Shown: piece after piece, positions 7,860 through 16,623 of the stretch
Layout of the letters: each line of letters starts with the position of its first letter
Numbering within the stretch: position 1 is the stretch's first letter
Origin: Muribaculaceae bacterium Isolate-036 (Harlan)
GTDB lineage: Bacteria; Bacteroidota; Bacteroidia; Bacteroidales; Muribaculaceae
Length of the DNA: 64,000 nucleotides
Direction: 5' to 3'
Assembly: GCA_003833075.1 (NCBI GenBank)
Contig: RIAY01000001.1
Location: 1 to 64,000 of the forward strand
Position numbers and translations under genes: made by a program
Notes under the pieces: model-generated
Seen by the model: only the letters and a program-made list of their open reading frames with translations
Databases searched by the model: none
Told to the model about the DNA's origin: nothing

Positions 7860-8150
7860 CCGTGAGTCCGGCTCACGGTGCAAGATGGTGCAAATCGCAG
7901 AAATCGGCTTCAAAATGCGGTTTGAGCGGGGAATTATAGTTAAAGAATATTTCAAGAGTTAAATAGTATTTAGAAACTCTGAAAATTGCGACCCCAACCG
8001 GGTCAAAGGTTCGTTCCCATGCTCAAAACCCCACTTTGTGAGGCTTGACACCAGCTTAACTTTCGGTGTTTCAGCCGACTCACTGATGATTTCTGCCAAC
8101 CGTGAGTCGAATTACTCACAAACGTGAGTACTCACTAATGACTCACTCAC
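7860..8150. repeat. cluster of GTGAGT/ACTCAC repeats at the element end
   Basis: The gene-free stretch between the integrase and tRNA-Lys carries a CCGTGAG/CTCACGG inverted repeat (7860-7878). It also holds seven copies of GTGAGT or its complement within 73 bp (starts 8078, 8102, 8114, 8124, 8130, 8141, 8145), including the perfect 12-bp palindrome GTGAGTACTCAC at 8124-8135. Arrays of short sites beside an integrase gene usually bind the integrase arm domain or an excisionase. That function is inferred here. I see no gene in 7738-8250. Confidence 0.6.
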
Positions 8151-8185
8151 CACCTCTGTATTCTGCGCCATTCTGAAATTTTGGC

Positions 8186-8226
8186 AAAAATAAAAAGCAC
8201 TGAAAATCAAGTGATTTCAGTGCTTT
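8186..8226 (-). terminator. terminator of the tRNA-Lys transcript
   Basis: On the minus strand a stem of 13-14 bp (8213-8226 with 8194-8208, one bulged base) is followed by a T-rich run. It starts about 25 nt after the tRNA 3' end. Confidence 0.75.
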
Positions 8227-8250
8227 GCGGCGTTTTGCCATTTTTGATTG

Positions 8251-8323
8251 TGACCCCGGTGGGGCTCGAACCCACGACCCAATGATTAAGAGTCATTTGC
8301 TCTACCAACTGAGCCACGGAGTC
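8251..8323 (-). tRNA. tRNA-Lys (anticodon CTT)
   Basis: A 73-nt cloverleaf reads 5' GACTCCG TG GCTC AGTTGGTA GAGC, with an anticodon stem AATGA/TCATT holding the loop CTCTTAA (anticodon CTT, decoding AAG). The T-arm is GTGGG TTCGAGC CCCAC, and the acceptor end is CGGGGTC plus discriminator A. CCA is not encoded. Its 3' end faces the mobile element, so it is the likely insertion target. Confidence 0.95.
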
Positions 8324-8370
8324 ATGCTTGAGAAAAAGAATGCATGAGCATTGCTTCCCTTTTTGCGGTG

Positions 8371-8402
8371 CAAAGTTACTACCTTTTTTTTTCTTATCCA
8401 AA
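8371..8402 (-). promoter_or_regulatory. promoter of tRNA-Lys
   Basis: On the minus strand TTTG (8399-8402) and TAACTTTG (8371-8378) are 20 nt apart, an exact match to the Bacteroidota consensus. They lie about 50 nt upstream of the mature tRNA 5' end. Confidence 0.8.
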
Positions 8403-8669
8403 TTTTTTATCTACTTTTTATTTAAATTTAAACCGACACCCGCTAATTTTAAAAGATTATAGCACTGTTTAAACTCAGTTTTATATGAGATGAAGGCTGT
8501 TTTTCCGCTTTTTTATGCTTTCAAAACAATTTATTGTTGTAAGATTTGGCTTTTTTATCTATCTTTACACGTTGAAAAAGGATGGTGGCTTTGCCTTATG
8601 CGATATTTACATCTGAAAACAACACTCGGCACCGCACTCCGTCCCCATAACGGTTACAATTATAATATT

Positions 8670-8852
8670 TAAGTAAGTATTGAAAATTAGTTTATAATAA
8701 GTAAATGCTGTGCTTATTTAAATTTTGAATCTTTTGGATGCTTTCTTGATTTCTCATCAGTCGCATAGCCCGCTATGCTCCTTCTTCGGAATCATGAAAT
8801 CATCTCAAAATCTCCTAAAATTTAATATAAGCTAATTTCCAACACTTACTTA
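8670..8852. repeat. MITE-like element, family 1, copy A (183 bp)
   Basis: Terminal inverted repeats of 27 bp (8670-8696 and 8826-8852, four mismatches) begin TAAGTAAGT and end ACTTACTTA. Inside is the palindrome GCATAGCCCGCTATGC (8763-8778). A copy of the same length and almost the same sequence lies at 18452-18634. There is no coding capacity. It ends 31 nt before the lipoprotein gene. The flanking 8403-8669 shows no convincing gene, only AT-rich sequence. Confidence 0.85.
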
Positions 8853-8883
8853 TCACACACTTCATAAAATATCAAAAGACGTC

Positions 8884-10566
8884 ATGAACAAAAAATTATT
8901 TTATCTGACTCTTGGAGTAGCAGTAATCGGTATGACCGGTTGCTCTAAAAAACTGGGTCAGTTTAAAAGCGATTTCTTTACTACTGTTCCCACTCCGTTA
9001 GAAACCGTGGGTGAAAATGTGCCGGGTACAATCACCGGTAAGATTCCCGCTAAATTCATGGTGAAAAACGCCAAAGTTACCGCAACCCCGGTAATTACCT
9101 GGACTGACGGTGAATCAGCCGCCCAACCTGTGATATTCCAGGGCGAGAATGTGCGTGCCAACGGACAGGTGGTGAATTACAAGGAGGGAGGATCCATCTC
9201 CATACCCTTCAATGTGGCTTATCAGGCAGCCATGGCAAAAAGTGATCTTTACCTTGATTTTGCTGTTGACCAAAACGGCAAACTGTATGCTCTTCCCCGT
9301 GTCAAGGTCGGTTATGGTGTTGTGGCAACCTCTACCCTTGCTTCTGCCAAGACTGTGACTCCGGCTCTTGCCAAAGATAATTTCCAACGTATCATCAACG
9401 AAAAATATTCTGCCGATATCCACTTCCTGATCAATCAGGCAAACATCCGCGCCAACCAGACTGACAAAGCAGATTATATAGATCTCAACAAACGTCTTCA
9501 GGAGGCAAACACTGCCGCAAACCAGGAGATTGCCGGCATTACCGTAAATTCATACGCTTCTCCCGACGGTGCGCTCAACTTCAATACGCAGCTTGCTGAG
9601 AAACGTGAGGCAAACACTACAAAATACATGGAGAACCAGCTCAAAAAAGACAAAATCACAGAATTCGGTGAGCTGACTTCCTCTTTCACTCCTGAAGATT
9701 GGGAAGGTTTCCAGAAACTTGTGGAGAAAAGCAACATCCAGGACAAGGAACTTATCCTCAGCGTCCTCAAAATGTATCCCGATCCCGAACAGCGCGAGCA
9801 GGAAATCCGCAATCTTTCTTCAGTATTCAATGAGCTTGCCGACCAGATTCTTCCACAGCTGCGTTATTCACGCGTAATGGCGTCCATCAACGTTATCGGC
9901 AAGAGCGACCAGGAACTTATCGAACTTTTCAACACAAATCCCAAAGCCCTCACAGTAGACGAAATCCTCTACATCGCCACTCTTACCGATGACAACACCA
10001 AGAAGATGGAGGTTTACAACAAGGCTGCCGAGATTTATCCTAAGGATTACCGCACTTTCAATGACCTCGGTCTCACTCAGTATGTTGCCGGCGACTATGA
10101 AGGAGCCAAATCAAACTTCGAACATGCCCGCCGCCTGAATCCCTCTGCAAAAGAGCCGGAAATGAACCTCGGTCTGATCTCCATGCTTAACCACAATTAC
10201 ACCAAGGCTCAGGAGCAGATCGGTGCCGCAGCCGGTGTTCCGGAAGCTGCAGATGCACTCGGTGTGTACTACCTCACACAGGGAGACCTTGCAAAAGCTG
10301 TGCGCACATTCGGTGATTCCAAGACCAACAACGCCGCATTGGCTCAGATTCTTTCTCAGGATTACTCAGCTGCGAAGTCCACTCTCGCATCTATCAAAAA
10401 TCCGGATGCAACCACTTATTATCTGACTGCAATCCTCGGCGCGCGCACAAACAACGAAAATATGGTGATGAGCAATCTGCGTCAGGCAGTGAAACTCGAC
10501 AAATCGCTTCTCAGCCGCGCCAAGAACGATCTTGAGTTCGCAAAATACAACCTTTCTTACCTCTAA
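8884..10566 (+). CDS. outer-membrane lipoprotein with OmpA-like and TPR regions
   Basis: 560 residues. A lipoprotein signal is clear: MNKKLF, a hydrophobic core and the lipobox IGMTGC with Cys20. The region about 30-150 looks like a beta-rich exported domain. Residues about 165-300 resemble an OmpA-like segment (ADIHFLINQANIR, then GITVNSYASPDG and EKRE). The C-terminal half carries TPR units (YPKDYRTFNDLGLTQYVAGD, AKSNFEHARRLNPSAKEPEM, VYYLTQGDLAKAVRTFGDS). It is probably anchored in the outer membrane or exposed to the periplasm and bound to peptidoglycan or partner proteins. Similar lipoproteins are frequent in Bacteroidales. Monocistronic, with its own terminator. Confidence 0.85.
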   Translation: MNKKLFYLTLGVAVIGMTGCSKKLGQFKSDFFTTVPTPLETVGENVPGTITGKIPAKFMVKNAKVTATPVITWTDGESAAQPVIFQGENVRANGQVVNYKEGGSISIPFNVAYQAAMAKSDLYLDFAVDQNGKLYALPRVKVGYGVVATSTLASAKTVTPALAKDNFQRIINEKYSADIHFLINQANIRANQTDKADYIDLNKRLQEANTAANQEIAGITVNSYASPDGALNFNTQLAEKREANTTKYMENQLKKDKITEFGELTSSFTPEDWEGFQKLVEKSNIQDKELILSVLKMYPDPEQREQEIRNLSSVFNELADQILPQLRYSRVMASINVIGKSDQELIELFNTNPKALTVDEILYIATLTDDNTKKMEVYNKAAEIYPKDYRTFNDLGLTQYVAGDYEGAKSNFEHARRLNPSAKEPEMNLGLISMLNHNYTKAQEQIGAAAGVPEAADALGVYYLTQGDLAKAVRTFGDSKTNNAALAQILSQDYSAAKSTLASIKNPDATTYYLTAILGARTNNENMVMSNLRQAVKLDKSLLSRAKNDLEFAKYNLSYL

Positions 10567-10605
10567 TTAAATACACCCCTCAGACTATTTAAGTCTGACT
10601 TACGG

Positions 10606-10648
10606 GCAGACGTTGTCACTGAAAATGAACAACGTCTGCTCTTTTTTT
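10606..10648 (+). terminator. intrinsic terminator after the lipoprotein gene
   Basis: GCAGACGTTGT (10606-10616) pairs perfectly over 11 bp with 10629-10639, followed by TCTTTTTTT. Confidence 0.9.
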
Positions 10649-10650
10649 AT

Positions 10651-10658
10651 TATCTTTG
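10651..10658 (+). promoter_or_regulatory. -7 promoter element of polA
   Basis: TATCTTTG fits TAnnTTTG and lies 44 nt before the polA start codon. The -33 region overlaps the terminator T-run and shows no clear TTTG. Confidence 0.5.
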
Positions 10659-10701
10659 TGGAGACAATGATTAGTTGATCAATTAATAGTGTGTTTAAAA
10701 T

Positions 10702-13497
10702 ATGAAACGCCTTTTCCTTCTCGATGCATATGCGCTTATTTTTCGTGCATATTATGCTCTTATAAAAATGCCACGGATCACTCAGTCCGGTTTCAATACA
10801 TCTGCTATTTTCGGATTTGTGAATACTCTTGAGGAGGTGCTCCGAAAGGAGAAACCTTCGCATATCGCGGTATGCTTCGACCCAGCCGGTCCCACATTCC
10901 GTAACGAGGCGTTCAAACAATACAAGGGTGAAAGAGCTTCAACACCGGAAGACATCAAGCTTTCTGTGCCTATTATCAAAGAGATAGTAAAAGCATACAA
11001 CATTCCGGTGGTGGAAGTGGAAGGGTATGAGGCAGACGATGTGATCGGCACTCTGGCTAAAAAAGCGGAAAAAGAGGGATACACCACATATATGATGACT
11101 CCCGACAAGGATTTCGGTCAGCTTGTATCTCCTGCCGTACTTCAATACAAACCAGCCTACAGAGGTCAGGATTTTGAAATCCGTGGCGAGAAAGAGGTAT
11201 GTGAACGTTACGGAATAAAACGCACATCACAGGTAATCGACCTGCTTGCTCTGATGGGTGACAAAATCGACAATATCCCCGGATGCCCCGGTGTAGGAGA
11301 AAAGACAGCCATTAAACTTATCGAGGAATTCGACAGTGTCGACAATCTCGTTCTTCACACCGAACAATTAAAGGGAGCCTTGAAGAAGAAAGTGGAAGAA
11401 AACAAAGAACAGATACTTTTTTCTAAATATCTCGCAACAATCTGCACCGATGTCCCCGTAGAGGAATCAATAGAAGACCTTAGACTCCGTCCTGCCGACA
11501 GAGACAAACTTTTTGCCATATTCAAGGAACTGGAATTCAAGACTCTCATAGACCGCGTGGGAAGAAGAATGAATGCGGATGAAAAGCCATTTGTCAATTC
11601 GCAGTCAGTGAAAAAAAATGAAGGAAGATTGTCACTTTTCGATGAAGATGAACTTGACACCCTGTCATCGCCCGCTCCGGAACCCGTTAACCTGAAGACT
11701 CTCGATCATTCTCCGCATTACATTTACATAGACACTGTCGAGAAACTCAGGGAATTTGAACAAAAAGGCTCTGATGCCGAAATTTGCGGCATTTTCATTA
11801 TTGCCGACGGGGAAAATGAGGTTTCCGCAGAATGGATAGGCACATCTGTCGCATTCCAAAATGGCACAGCAGCCTATATGCCCGCCTCATTCACTGAGGG
11901 ACGCATGTGGATTCTTGACCTCATGGCACGTCCTGACATAACAAAAGTCAGCTGTAATTCAAAAAGAGACTATGTGGTTGCCGCACGTTCACGAAAAGAT
12001 GGTGAAAATCCCTTGACCAACTATTTCGATGTGTCGCTGGCGCATTATCTGTTGCAGCCAGAAATGCGCCATAATCCGGAAAACCTGTCTGTCACATATC
12101 TAAACTACGAGATGCTTCCCAATCCGGGTGCCTCCTCTTCACGCCGAGGAACAAAGATATGGAACTCCCGTGATGTGGAAAACGACCTGATCACCCCCTG
12201 GGCATGTGAAAACGCCGACATTGCATTACGTCTGTATCACCCTCTGCTTGATGAAGTAAGAAAAGAAGATATGGAATCCCTGCTTTGCGACATTGAACTT
12301 CCTTTGGTCAGGGTTCTGGCAGACATGGAACTTACCGGCGTGAGAATAGACGTAGACGCCCTGAACGAGGCGGCACGCAATATGGAAATCCGTATAAACA
12401 CTCTTGAGGGTGAAATCTGCGATATAGCGGGTGAAAAATTCAATGTAGGCTCACCTTCCAAGGTTGGAGAGATTCTTTTCGACAAGCTCTCACTCGATTC
12501 AAAGGCGAAAAAAACCAAGACAGGACAATATTCCACAAGCGAGGATGTATTGGAAAAACTGGTTACCAAACACCCTATTGTAAGCAAAATCATGGAATTC
12601 AGAGCACTGAAAAAACTCTACACTACCTACCTGACCGCACTGCCAGCCGCCATAAACCCCGTGACAGGAAAGATACACACCAACTACAACCAGACTGTCA
12701 CCGCTACAGGCAGAATATCCTCTACTGCTCCCAATCTGCAGAATATTCCTGTGCGCGATGACGAAGGGAGGGAAATACGCAGGGCTTTCATAGCCGATCC
12801 GGGACATTTGTTCCTTTCCGCCGACTATTCGCAGATAGAACTGCGCCTTGTCGCCGATTTCGCCAATGACAACACCATGCTTCAGGCATTCCGCGACGGT
12901 GATGACATACACGCCATCACGGCAGCCAGGATATACCACAAGACACCGCAGGAAGTAACCGACAATGAACGCCGCAAGGCAAAGACGGCAAATTTCGGCA
13001 TTATATATGGCATATCCGCTTTCGGTCTTTCATCACGTCTCAACATTCCGCGTGGCGAGGCTAAGGAAATCATAGATTCCTATTTCGCCACATTCCCTAC
13101 AATACACAAATATATGTCGGATTCTGTCGAGCATGCACGTGAAAAAGGATACGTAACAACCCGTATGGGTCGCAAACGTTATCTGCCGGATATCAATTCC
13201 AAGAATCCCGTTGTCAGGGGATATGCGGAAAGAAACGCAATCAACGCCCCTATTCAGGGATCGGCAGCCGACATCATAAAACGCGCCATGGTGGACATAG
13301 CGCGTGAGATGCGTGAGAAACAGATGAAATCACGCATGATAATGCAAGTTCACGACGAGTTGAACTTCGATGTGGTTCCCGAAGAACTCCCGGCAATGCA
13401 GGAAATGGTATCCAGGCTCATGGAAAACGCCTATAAGGGACGCGTAACCCTTACCGCCTCCTGCGGTGTAGCCGACAACTGGCTCGATGCCCACTGA
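10702..13497 (+). CDS. polA: DNA polymerase I
   Basis: 931 residues, normal for PolA. Residues 1-290 are the 5' nuclease (start MKRLFLLDAYALIFRAYYAL, then YEADDVIG and MMTPDKDFGQL). Residues about 345-520 occupy the place of the 3'-5' exonuclease. Residues 540-931 are the polymerase, with motif A DYSQIELRL (Asp708), motif B RRKAKTANFGIIYG and motif C VHDEL (His884-Asp885-Glu886). The exonuclease residues look lost: where FDTET is expected the sequence reads GIFII (about 363-367), and the third motif, normally YxxxD, is W500-A-C-E-N504. It should therefore lack proofreading while keeping primer removal and gap filling. Monocistronic. Confidence 0.97.
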   Translation: MKRLFLLDAYALIFRAYYALIKMPRITQSGFNTSAIFGFVNTLEEVLRKEKPSHIAVCFDPAGPTFRNEAFKQYKGERASTPEDIKLSVPIIKEIVKAYNIPVVEVEGYEADDVIGTLAKKAEKEGYTTYMMTPDKDFGQLVSPAVLQYKPAYRGQDFEIRGEKEVCERYGIKRTSQVIDLLALMGDKIDNIPGCPGVGEKTAIKLIEEFDSVDNLVLHTEQLKGALKKKVEENKEQILFSKYLATICTDVPVEESIEDLRLRPADRDKLFAIFKELEFKTLIDRVGRRMNADEKPFVNSQSVKKNEGRLSLFDEDELDTLSSPAPEPVNLKTLDHSPHYIYIDTVEKLREFEQKGSDAEICGIFIIADGENEVSAEWIGTSVAFQNGTAAYMPASFTEGRMWILDLMARPDITKVSCNSKRDYVVAARSRKDGENPLTNYFDVSLAHYLLQPEMRHNPENLSVTYLNYEMLPNPGASSSRRGTKIWNSRDVENDLITPWACENADIALRLYHPLLDEVRKEDMESLLCDIELPLVRVLADMELTGVRIDVDALNEAARNMEIRINTLEGEICDIAGEKFNVGSPSKVGEILFDKLSLDSKAKKTKTGQYSTSEDVLEKLVTKHPIVSKIMEFRALKKLYTTYLTALPAAINPVTGKIHTNYNQTVTATGRISSTAPNLQNIPVRDDEGREIRRAFIADPGHLFLSADYSQIELRLVADFANDNTMLQAFRDGDDIHAITAARIYHKTPQEVTDNERRKAKTANFGIIYGISAFGLSSRLNIPRGEAKEIIDSYFATFPTIHKYMSDSVEHAREKGYVTTRMGRKRYLPDINSKNPVVRGYAERNAINAPIQGSAADIIKRAMVDIAREMREKQMKSRMIMQVHDELNFDVVPEELPAMQEMVSRLMENAYKGRVTLTASCGVADNWLDAH

Positions 13498-13501
13498 CAG
13501 A

Positions 13502-13545
13502 ACAAAAGAGGAAGTGTGAATACGTATTCACACTTCCTCTTTTGT
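13502..13545 (+). terminator. 44-bp perfect palindrome, terminator of polA
   Basis: Arms 13502-13523 and 13524-13545 are fully complementary (22 bp), centred on TACGTA, with CTCTTTTGT on the 3' side. A second inverted repeat, AGTATGGGC with GCCCATACT (13555-13563, 13579-13587), follows. The remaining 13588-13828 is AT-rich without a visible gene. Confidence 0.75.
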
Positions 13546-13828
13546 CAAGTAAGCAGTATGGGCTAATCTCAACGATCGGCCCATACTAAAAATTAAAATT
13601 AGGTTGAATCAAATCATCTTATTCATATAGTAATATTGCGAATCTTTATAATATCGCTTTTATAAGATGAAGCAACCGGATTTATGATTATCACCTGTAA
13701 ATCTAATTTCCATAAATTTTTATTTTTCGATTGCAAATGTATATAAAATTTTGAATTTTACAAAACAAAAGATAAAAATATTTTCATAAAATTTAAAATT
13801 TCCTGTTTTTATATAAAAAAACTTGTTT

Positions 13829-14422
13829 TTACTTCATTTTCAGACAGCCGTCAGGAGCTGTATCCGTTACAATCACAGGTTTTCGATAGATATTTTGCGC
13901 GAGTTCTTCAAGATTCCGCTTTCCTTCGGCACGTGCACGTCTCACCACACCCGTGCGATAAAGTCTTTTGATGGAATTCTTTTTTATTTCCGCCTTTACA
14001 ATATTTTCTTCCCTGTCCGTGAGTTTATCGCTGCGCAACACGCCAAGCAACCCGATGTTTTTAGTATCTATGACCTCCCATGAATTATCTTCTGTCGATT
14101 CATATAATTCCACAATTTCAGGAGGCAGAATAATTCTGACCGTATCACCCAAGGTATCTGCATTTAGTTTCTCAAGATCAAAAGATATGCTTCCAGACTG
14201 TTTCTGGATTCCGAAAATCACCTTGTCATTAATAGTGTCGAGCACCGGTATCTCGCTGTAAATATCCACCGCGCAAAGACGCACCATGCTCTCTATTTCA
14301 TTTATACGTGCCTTCCCTGTCTCCACATCTGCCTTCGCAGGAGATTTAAAATAGAAATATATGAATCCTGCTGCAACTGCCAAAACAACACAGTATATGA
14401 GAAATTTTATAATCCTTAACAT
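13829..14422 (-). CDS. DUF4230 domain protein with an N-terminal membrane anchor
   Basis: 197 residues from the ATG at 14422. An upstream TTG would start inside the neighbouring repeat. A single hydrophobic segment (about 5-27, IKFLIYCVVLAVAAGFIYFY) anchors the protein, and the rest should be extracytoplasmic. The body shows the DUF4230 pattern: a helical start, a beta segment ending DTVRIILPPEIVEL, and a charged helical C-terminus. Function unknown. The gene directly downstream of 14551-15117 in transcription order is a paralogue (IILPP against VILPP), separated from it only by a MITE-like element. They were probably one operon. Confidence 0.8.
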   Translation of the reverse strand: MLRIIKFLIYCVVLAVAAGFIYFYFKSPAKADVETGKARINEIESMVRLCAVDIYSEIPVLDTINDKVIFGIQKQSGSISFDLEKLNADTLGDTVRIILPPEIVELYESTEDNSWEVIDTKNIGLLGVLRSDKLTDREENIVKAEIKKNSIKRLYRTGVVRRARAEGKRNLEELAQNIYRKPVIVTDTAPDGCLKMK

Positions 14423-14429
14423 ATGCTTA

Positions 14430-14540
14430 ACCAAGTATTGAAAATTAATTTATAATAAGTGTAAATGCTGTGCTTATTTAAATCATGAAAGCATACAAAA
14501 GATTCAAAATTTAAATAAGCTAATTTCCAACACTTACTTA
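14430..14540. repeat. MITE-like element, family 1, copy B (internally deleted)
   Basis: Both ends match copies A and C (AAGTATTGAAAATTAATTTA at the left, CTAATTTCCAACACTTACTT near the right end), but the interior with the hairpin is missing and the outermost bases at the left are changed. It lies between two co-directional DUF4230 genes, 8-11 nt from the downstream start codon and 10 nt from the upstream stop. Confidence 0.75.
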
Positions 14541-14550
14541 TAGATTTATA

Positions 14551-15117
14551 TTACTTACCGAATACCACTTCGGCATGATAACCGCGAGAAGCGAAAAGAT
14601 TTTCAAAATAAGCACGAGCCTTGCGCTCTGCAGTGTCCGTAAGTCTCTTCTTGAAAACAGGATTATTCTCCACCTCTTTTTTAAAAGAGGCATTCGCCTT
14701 CTCCTTTATTTCCGCCCTTTCTTTGGAATCAAGTTCACTGCGCAGCAGACCAATGTTTTCATACTCTTTCCGCATACCCATGTCACGTCCCGTTATTTCC
14801 GTCCTCACAGGAGGCAATATGACTCTCACTTTCATATTGTCATCGTCAAATATGAAATCATCCGGCTGCAATTCCGAAAGATCTATATAAGCCCGCATAT
14901 ATGAATCATAAGAGTATACGGCTATACGTTTTCCTATGGTATACCAGTCGGAAGATTCCAGCTTTGCCGTTTTAGTTATCGACATGGATGCCAGTGCCAT
15001 TTTATTTACCGAACGTATTTCCTGATAGATTTCAGTCTTGAAACTGTCATCTTTCCTGTCGCAGGAAACATATGTGATTCCTGTCATCAACAAAACCGTA
15101 AGCAGATATTTTTTCAT
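14551..15117 (-). CDS. DUF4230 domain lipoprotein
   Basis: 188 residues. The signal is MKKYLLTVLLMTGITYVSC with a Cys19 lipobox. The rest matches the DUF4230 layout: helical start, MKVRVILPPVRTEI, and a C-terminal charged helix (KRLTDTAERKARAYFENLF). Paralogous to the membrane-anchored protein downstream, so the pair may form one envelope complex. Function unknown. A perfect 12-bp hairpin lies three bases upstream of the start codon. The origin-like region begins just beyond it. Confidence 0.8.
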   Translation of the reverse strand: MKKYLLTVLLMTGITYVSCDRKDDSFKTEIYQEIRSVNKMALASMSITKTAKLESSDWYTIGKRIAVYSYDSYMRAYIDLSELQPDDFIFDDDNMKVRVILPPVRTEITGRDMGMRKEYENIGLLRSELDSKERAEIKEKANASFKKEVENNPVFKKRLTDTAERKARAYFENLFASRGYHAEVVFGK

Positions 15118-15120
15118 TCT

Positions 15121-15149
15121 TTATTACTGATGCGTTTCATCAGTAATAA
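15121..15149. promoter_or_regulatory. perfect hairpin next to a start codon
   Basis: TTATTACTGATG (15121-15132) and CATCAGTAATAA (15138-15149) pair over 12 bp with a 5-nt loop, three bases from the ATG of the minus-strand DUF4230 lipoprotein. It could control translation or insulate the gene from the origin. Confidence 0.5.
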
Positions 15150-15179
15150 CGCCGATTTACCCCGATGGTTGTAAATTAT

Positions 15180-15650
15180 GATATGTAAAAATGCTGTAGA
15201 TAACCTGTAGATAAGTGTCATAAATCTGTTGATAAGTATGTAGAAAACTCTATGATAACTTTGTTTACAGGAATTTTAGCTTTTAAATGAATTTCTTATA
15301 CAAAAACAGATTTGAAACATGCAATATCTGCACCAATTTAGTTTTTGCATACTTTTCATCATGGTTATCTACTGTTTCAAGTATGGTTTTCTACAGTTTT
15401 CAACCTCGTTTACTGAAGAATTTATTAACTTTGCAATTATCTACAGGATGTTGATAACATCCGCATGCGATTGAGAATCAATCCTACCCCCTGTAGATAA
15501 CATGATAATAAAGTATGCATAAAGTTCAATAACTCATATTTCCAAATTTTAAGGTAAAAAGTTATTGTCACTTATCTACACCATTTATTATTATTGTTTG
15601 TTTTTTTATTAAATTTTTAATTTAAACTTAAACCTAAATAATAAAAAAGC
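15180..15650. other. probable chromosomal replication origin (oriC)
   Basis: This gene-free stretch between divergent genes holds seven 9-mers of the form TTATC(T/A)ACA or its complement, close relatives of the DnaA box. Starts are 15195, 15206, 15227, 15437, 15449, 15492 and 15572. Near matches lie at 15239, 15365 and 15387. The first two are 11 bp apart, one helical turn. The boxes lie in both orientations in two groups. An almost pure AT stretch (15582-15645) next to the last box would serve as the unwinding element. nadA starts at the right edge. No dnaA gene is in view, which is common in Bacteroidota. Confidence 0.75.
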
Positions 15651-15651
15651 C

Positions 15652-16584
15652 ATGACACATCAAGAGCTTCGCGAAGAGATACTCCGGCTTAAGAAAGAGA
15701 AAAACGCATTGATAATGGCACATTATTATCAGCGCGATGAAATACAGGAGATAGCAGACTTCATAGGCGATTCACTCGCCCTTGCCCGTCAGGCGGCAAA
15801 GACAGATGCCGACATAATAGTGATGTGTGGAGTGCATTTCATGGGTGAGACGGCAAAGATACTTTGTCCCGGCAAAAAAGTGCTGGTTCCGGATATGGCT
15901 GCGGGATGTTCTCTTGCCGACAGTTGCGATGCTGACGATTTCCGCAGATTTGTAGAAGCTCATCCCGGATATACGGTGATAAGTTATGTAAACACTTCGG
16001 CAGCCGTCAAGGCACTTACCGATATAGTGGTGACATCGGGCAACGCCCGCAAGATAGTTGAGTCGCTTCCTGCCGATGAAAAAATAATCTTCGGACCGGA
16101 TAAGAATCTGGGGGGATATATAAATTCTGTTGCAAGCCGCGACATGCTTCTATGGCAAGGTGCATGTCATGTCCACGACCGTTTTTCCATAGATAAAATA
16201 ATGGATCTTAAAAAGGAGCATCCTGAGGCAAAAATTCTCGTTCATCCTGAATGTCGCCGTCCGTTGCAGCTCATAGCCGACAAAGTGGGTTCTACAGCCG
16301 CGCTGCTTGAGTTTGCGGAGAAAGACGAGGCTCCGGAATATATAGTGGTCACGGAAAGCGGTATCCTTTTCGAGATGCGCCGCAAATGCAGCTCCAAGCG
16401 TTTTATCCCGGCGCCTGCCGAGGATTCGGAATGCCAGTGTAACGAATGCGATTACATGAAGCTGAATACTCTGGAAAAAGTCTATGCAGCCTTGCGCGAT
16501 GAAGCTCCGGAGATACACGTTGATCCCGAGGTAGCAGCTAAGGCGATACGCCCCATAGAAAGAATGCTTGAGCTCAGCGTGTGA
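15652..16584 (+). CDS. nadA: quinolinate synthase A
   Basis: 310 residues. It condenses iminoaspartate with dihydroxyacetone phosphate to quinolinate in NAD synthesis and carries a [4Fe-4S] cluster. Visible signatures are the start MAHYYQRDEIQEIADFIGDS, the first cluster Cys in VMCGVHFMGETAKIL, VHPECRRPL, and a C-terminal CQCNECDYM segment. Histidines of the family (AHYYQ, GVHFMGE) are present. nadB and nadC are not in the window. The 5' side is the origin-like region and I see no clear promoter. A methyltransferase gene follows after 39 bases. Confidence 0.95.
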   Translation: MTHQELREEILRLKKEKNALIMAHYYQRDEIQEIADFIGDSLALARQAAKTDADIIVMCGVHFMGETAKILCPGKKVLVPDMAAGCSLADSCDADDFRRFVEAHPGYTVISYVNTSAAVKALTDIVVTSGNARKIVESLPADEKIIFGPDKNLGGYINSVASRDMLLWQGACHVHDRFSIDKIMDLKKEHPEAKILVHPECRRPLQLIADKVGSTAALLEFAEKDEAPEYIVVTESGILFEMRRKCSSKRFIPAPAEDSECQCNECDYMKLNTLEKVYAALRDEAPEIHVDPEVAAKAIRPIERMLELSV

Positions 16585-16623
16585 AATAAGGTAATATGCA
16601 CGGCGATCTTAAAAAGAATCAAG

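Noticed and set aside
8490..8672. 60-codon ORF upstream of the lipoprotein gene
   Set aside because: No domain, signal or repeat-free context; its end runs into the MITE-like element and there is no matching terminator.
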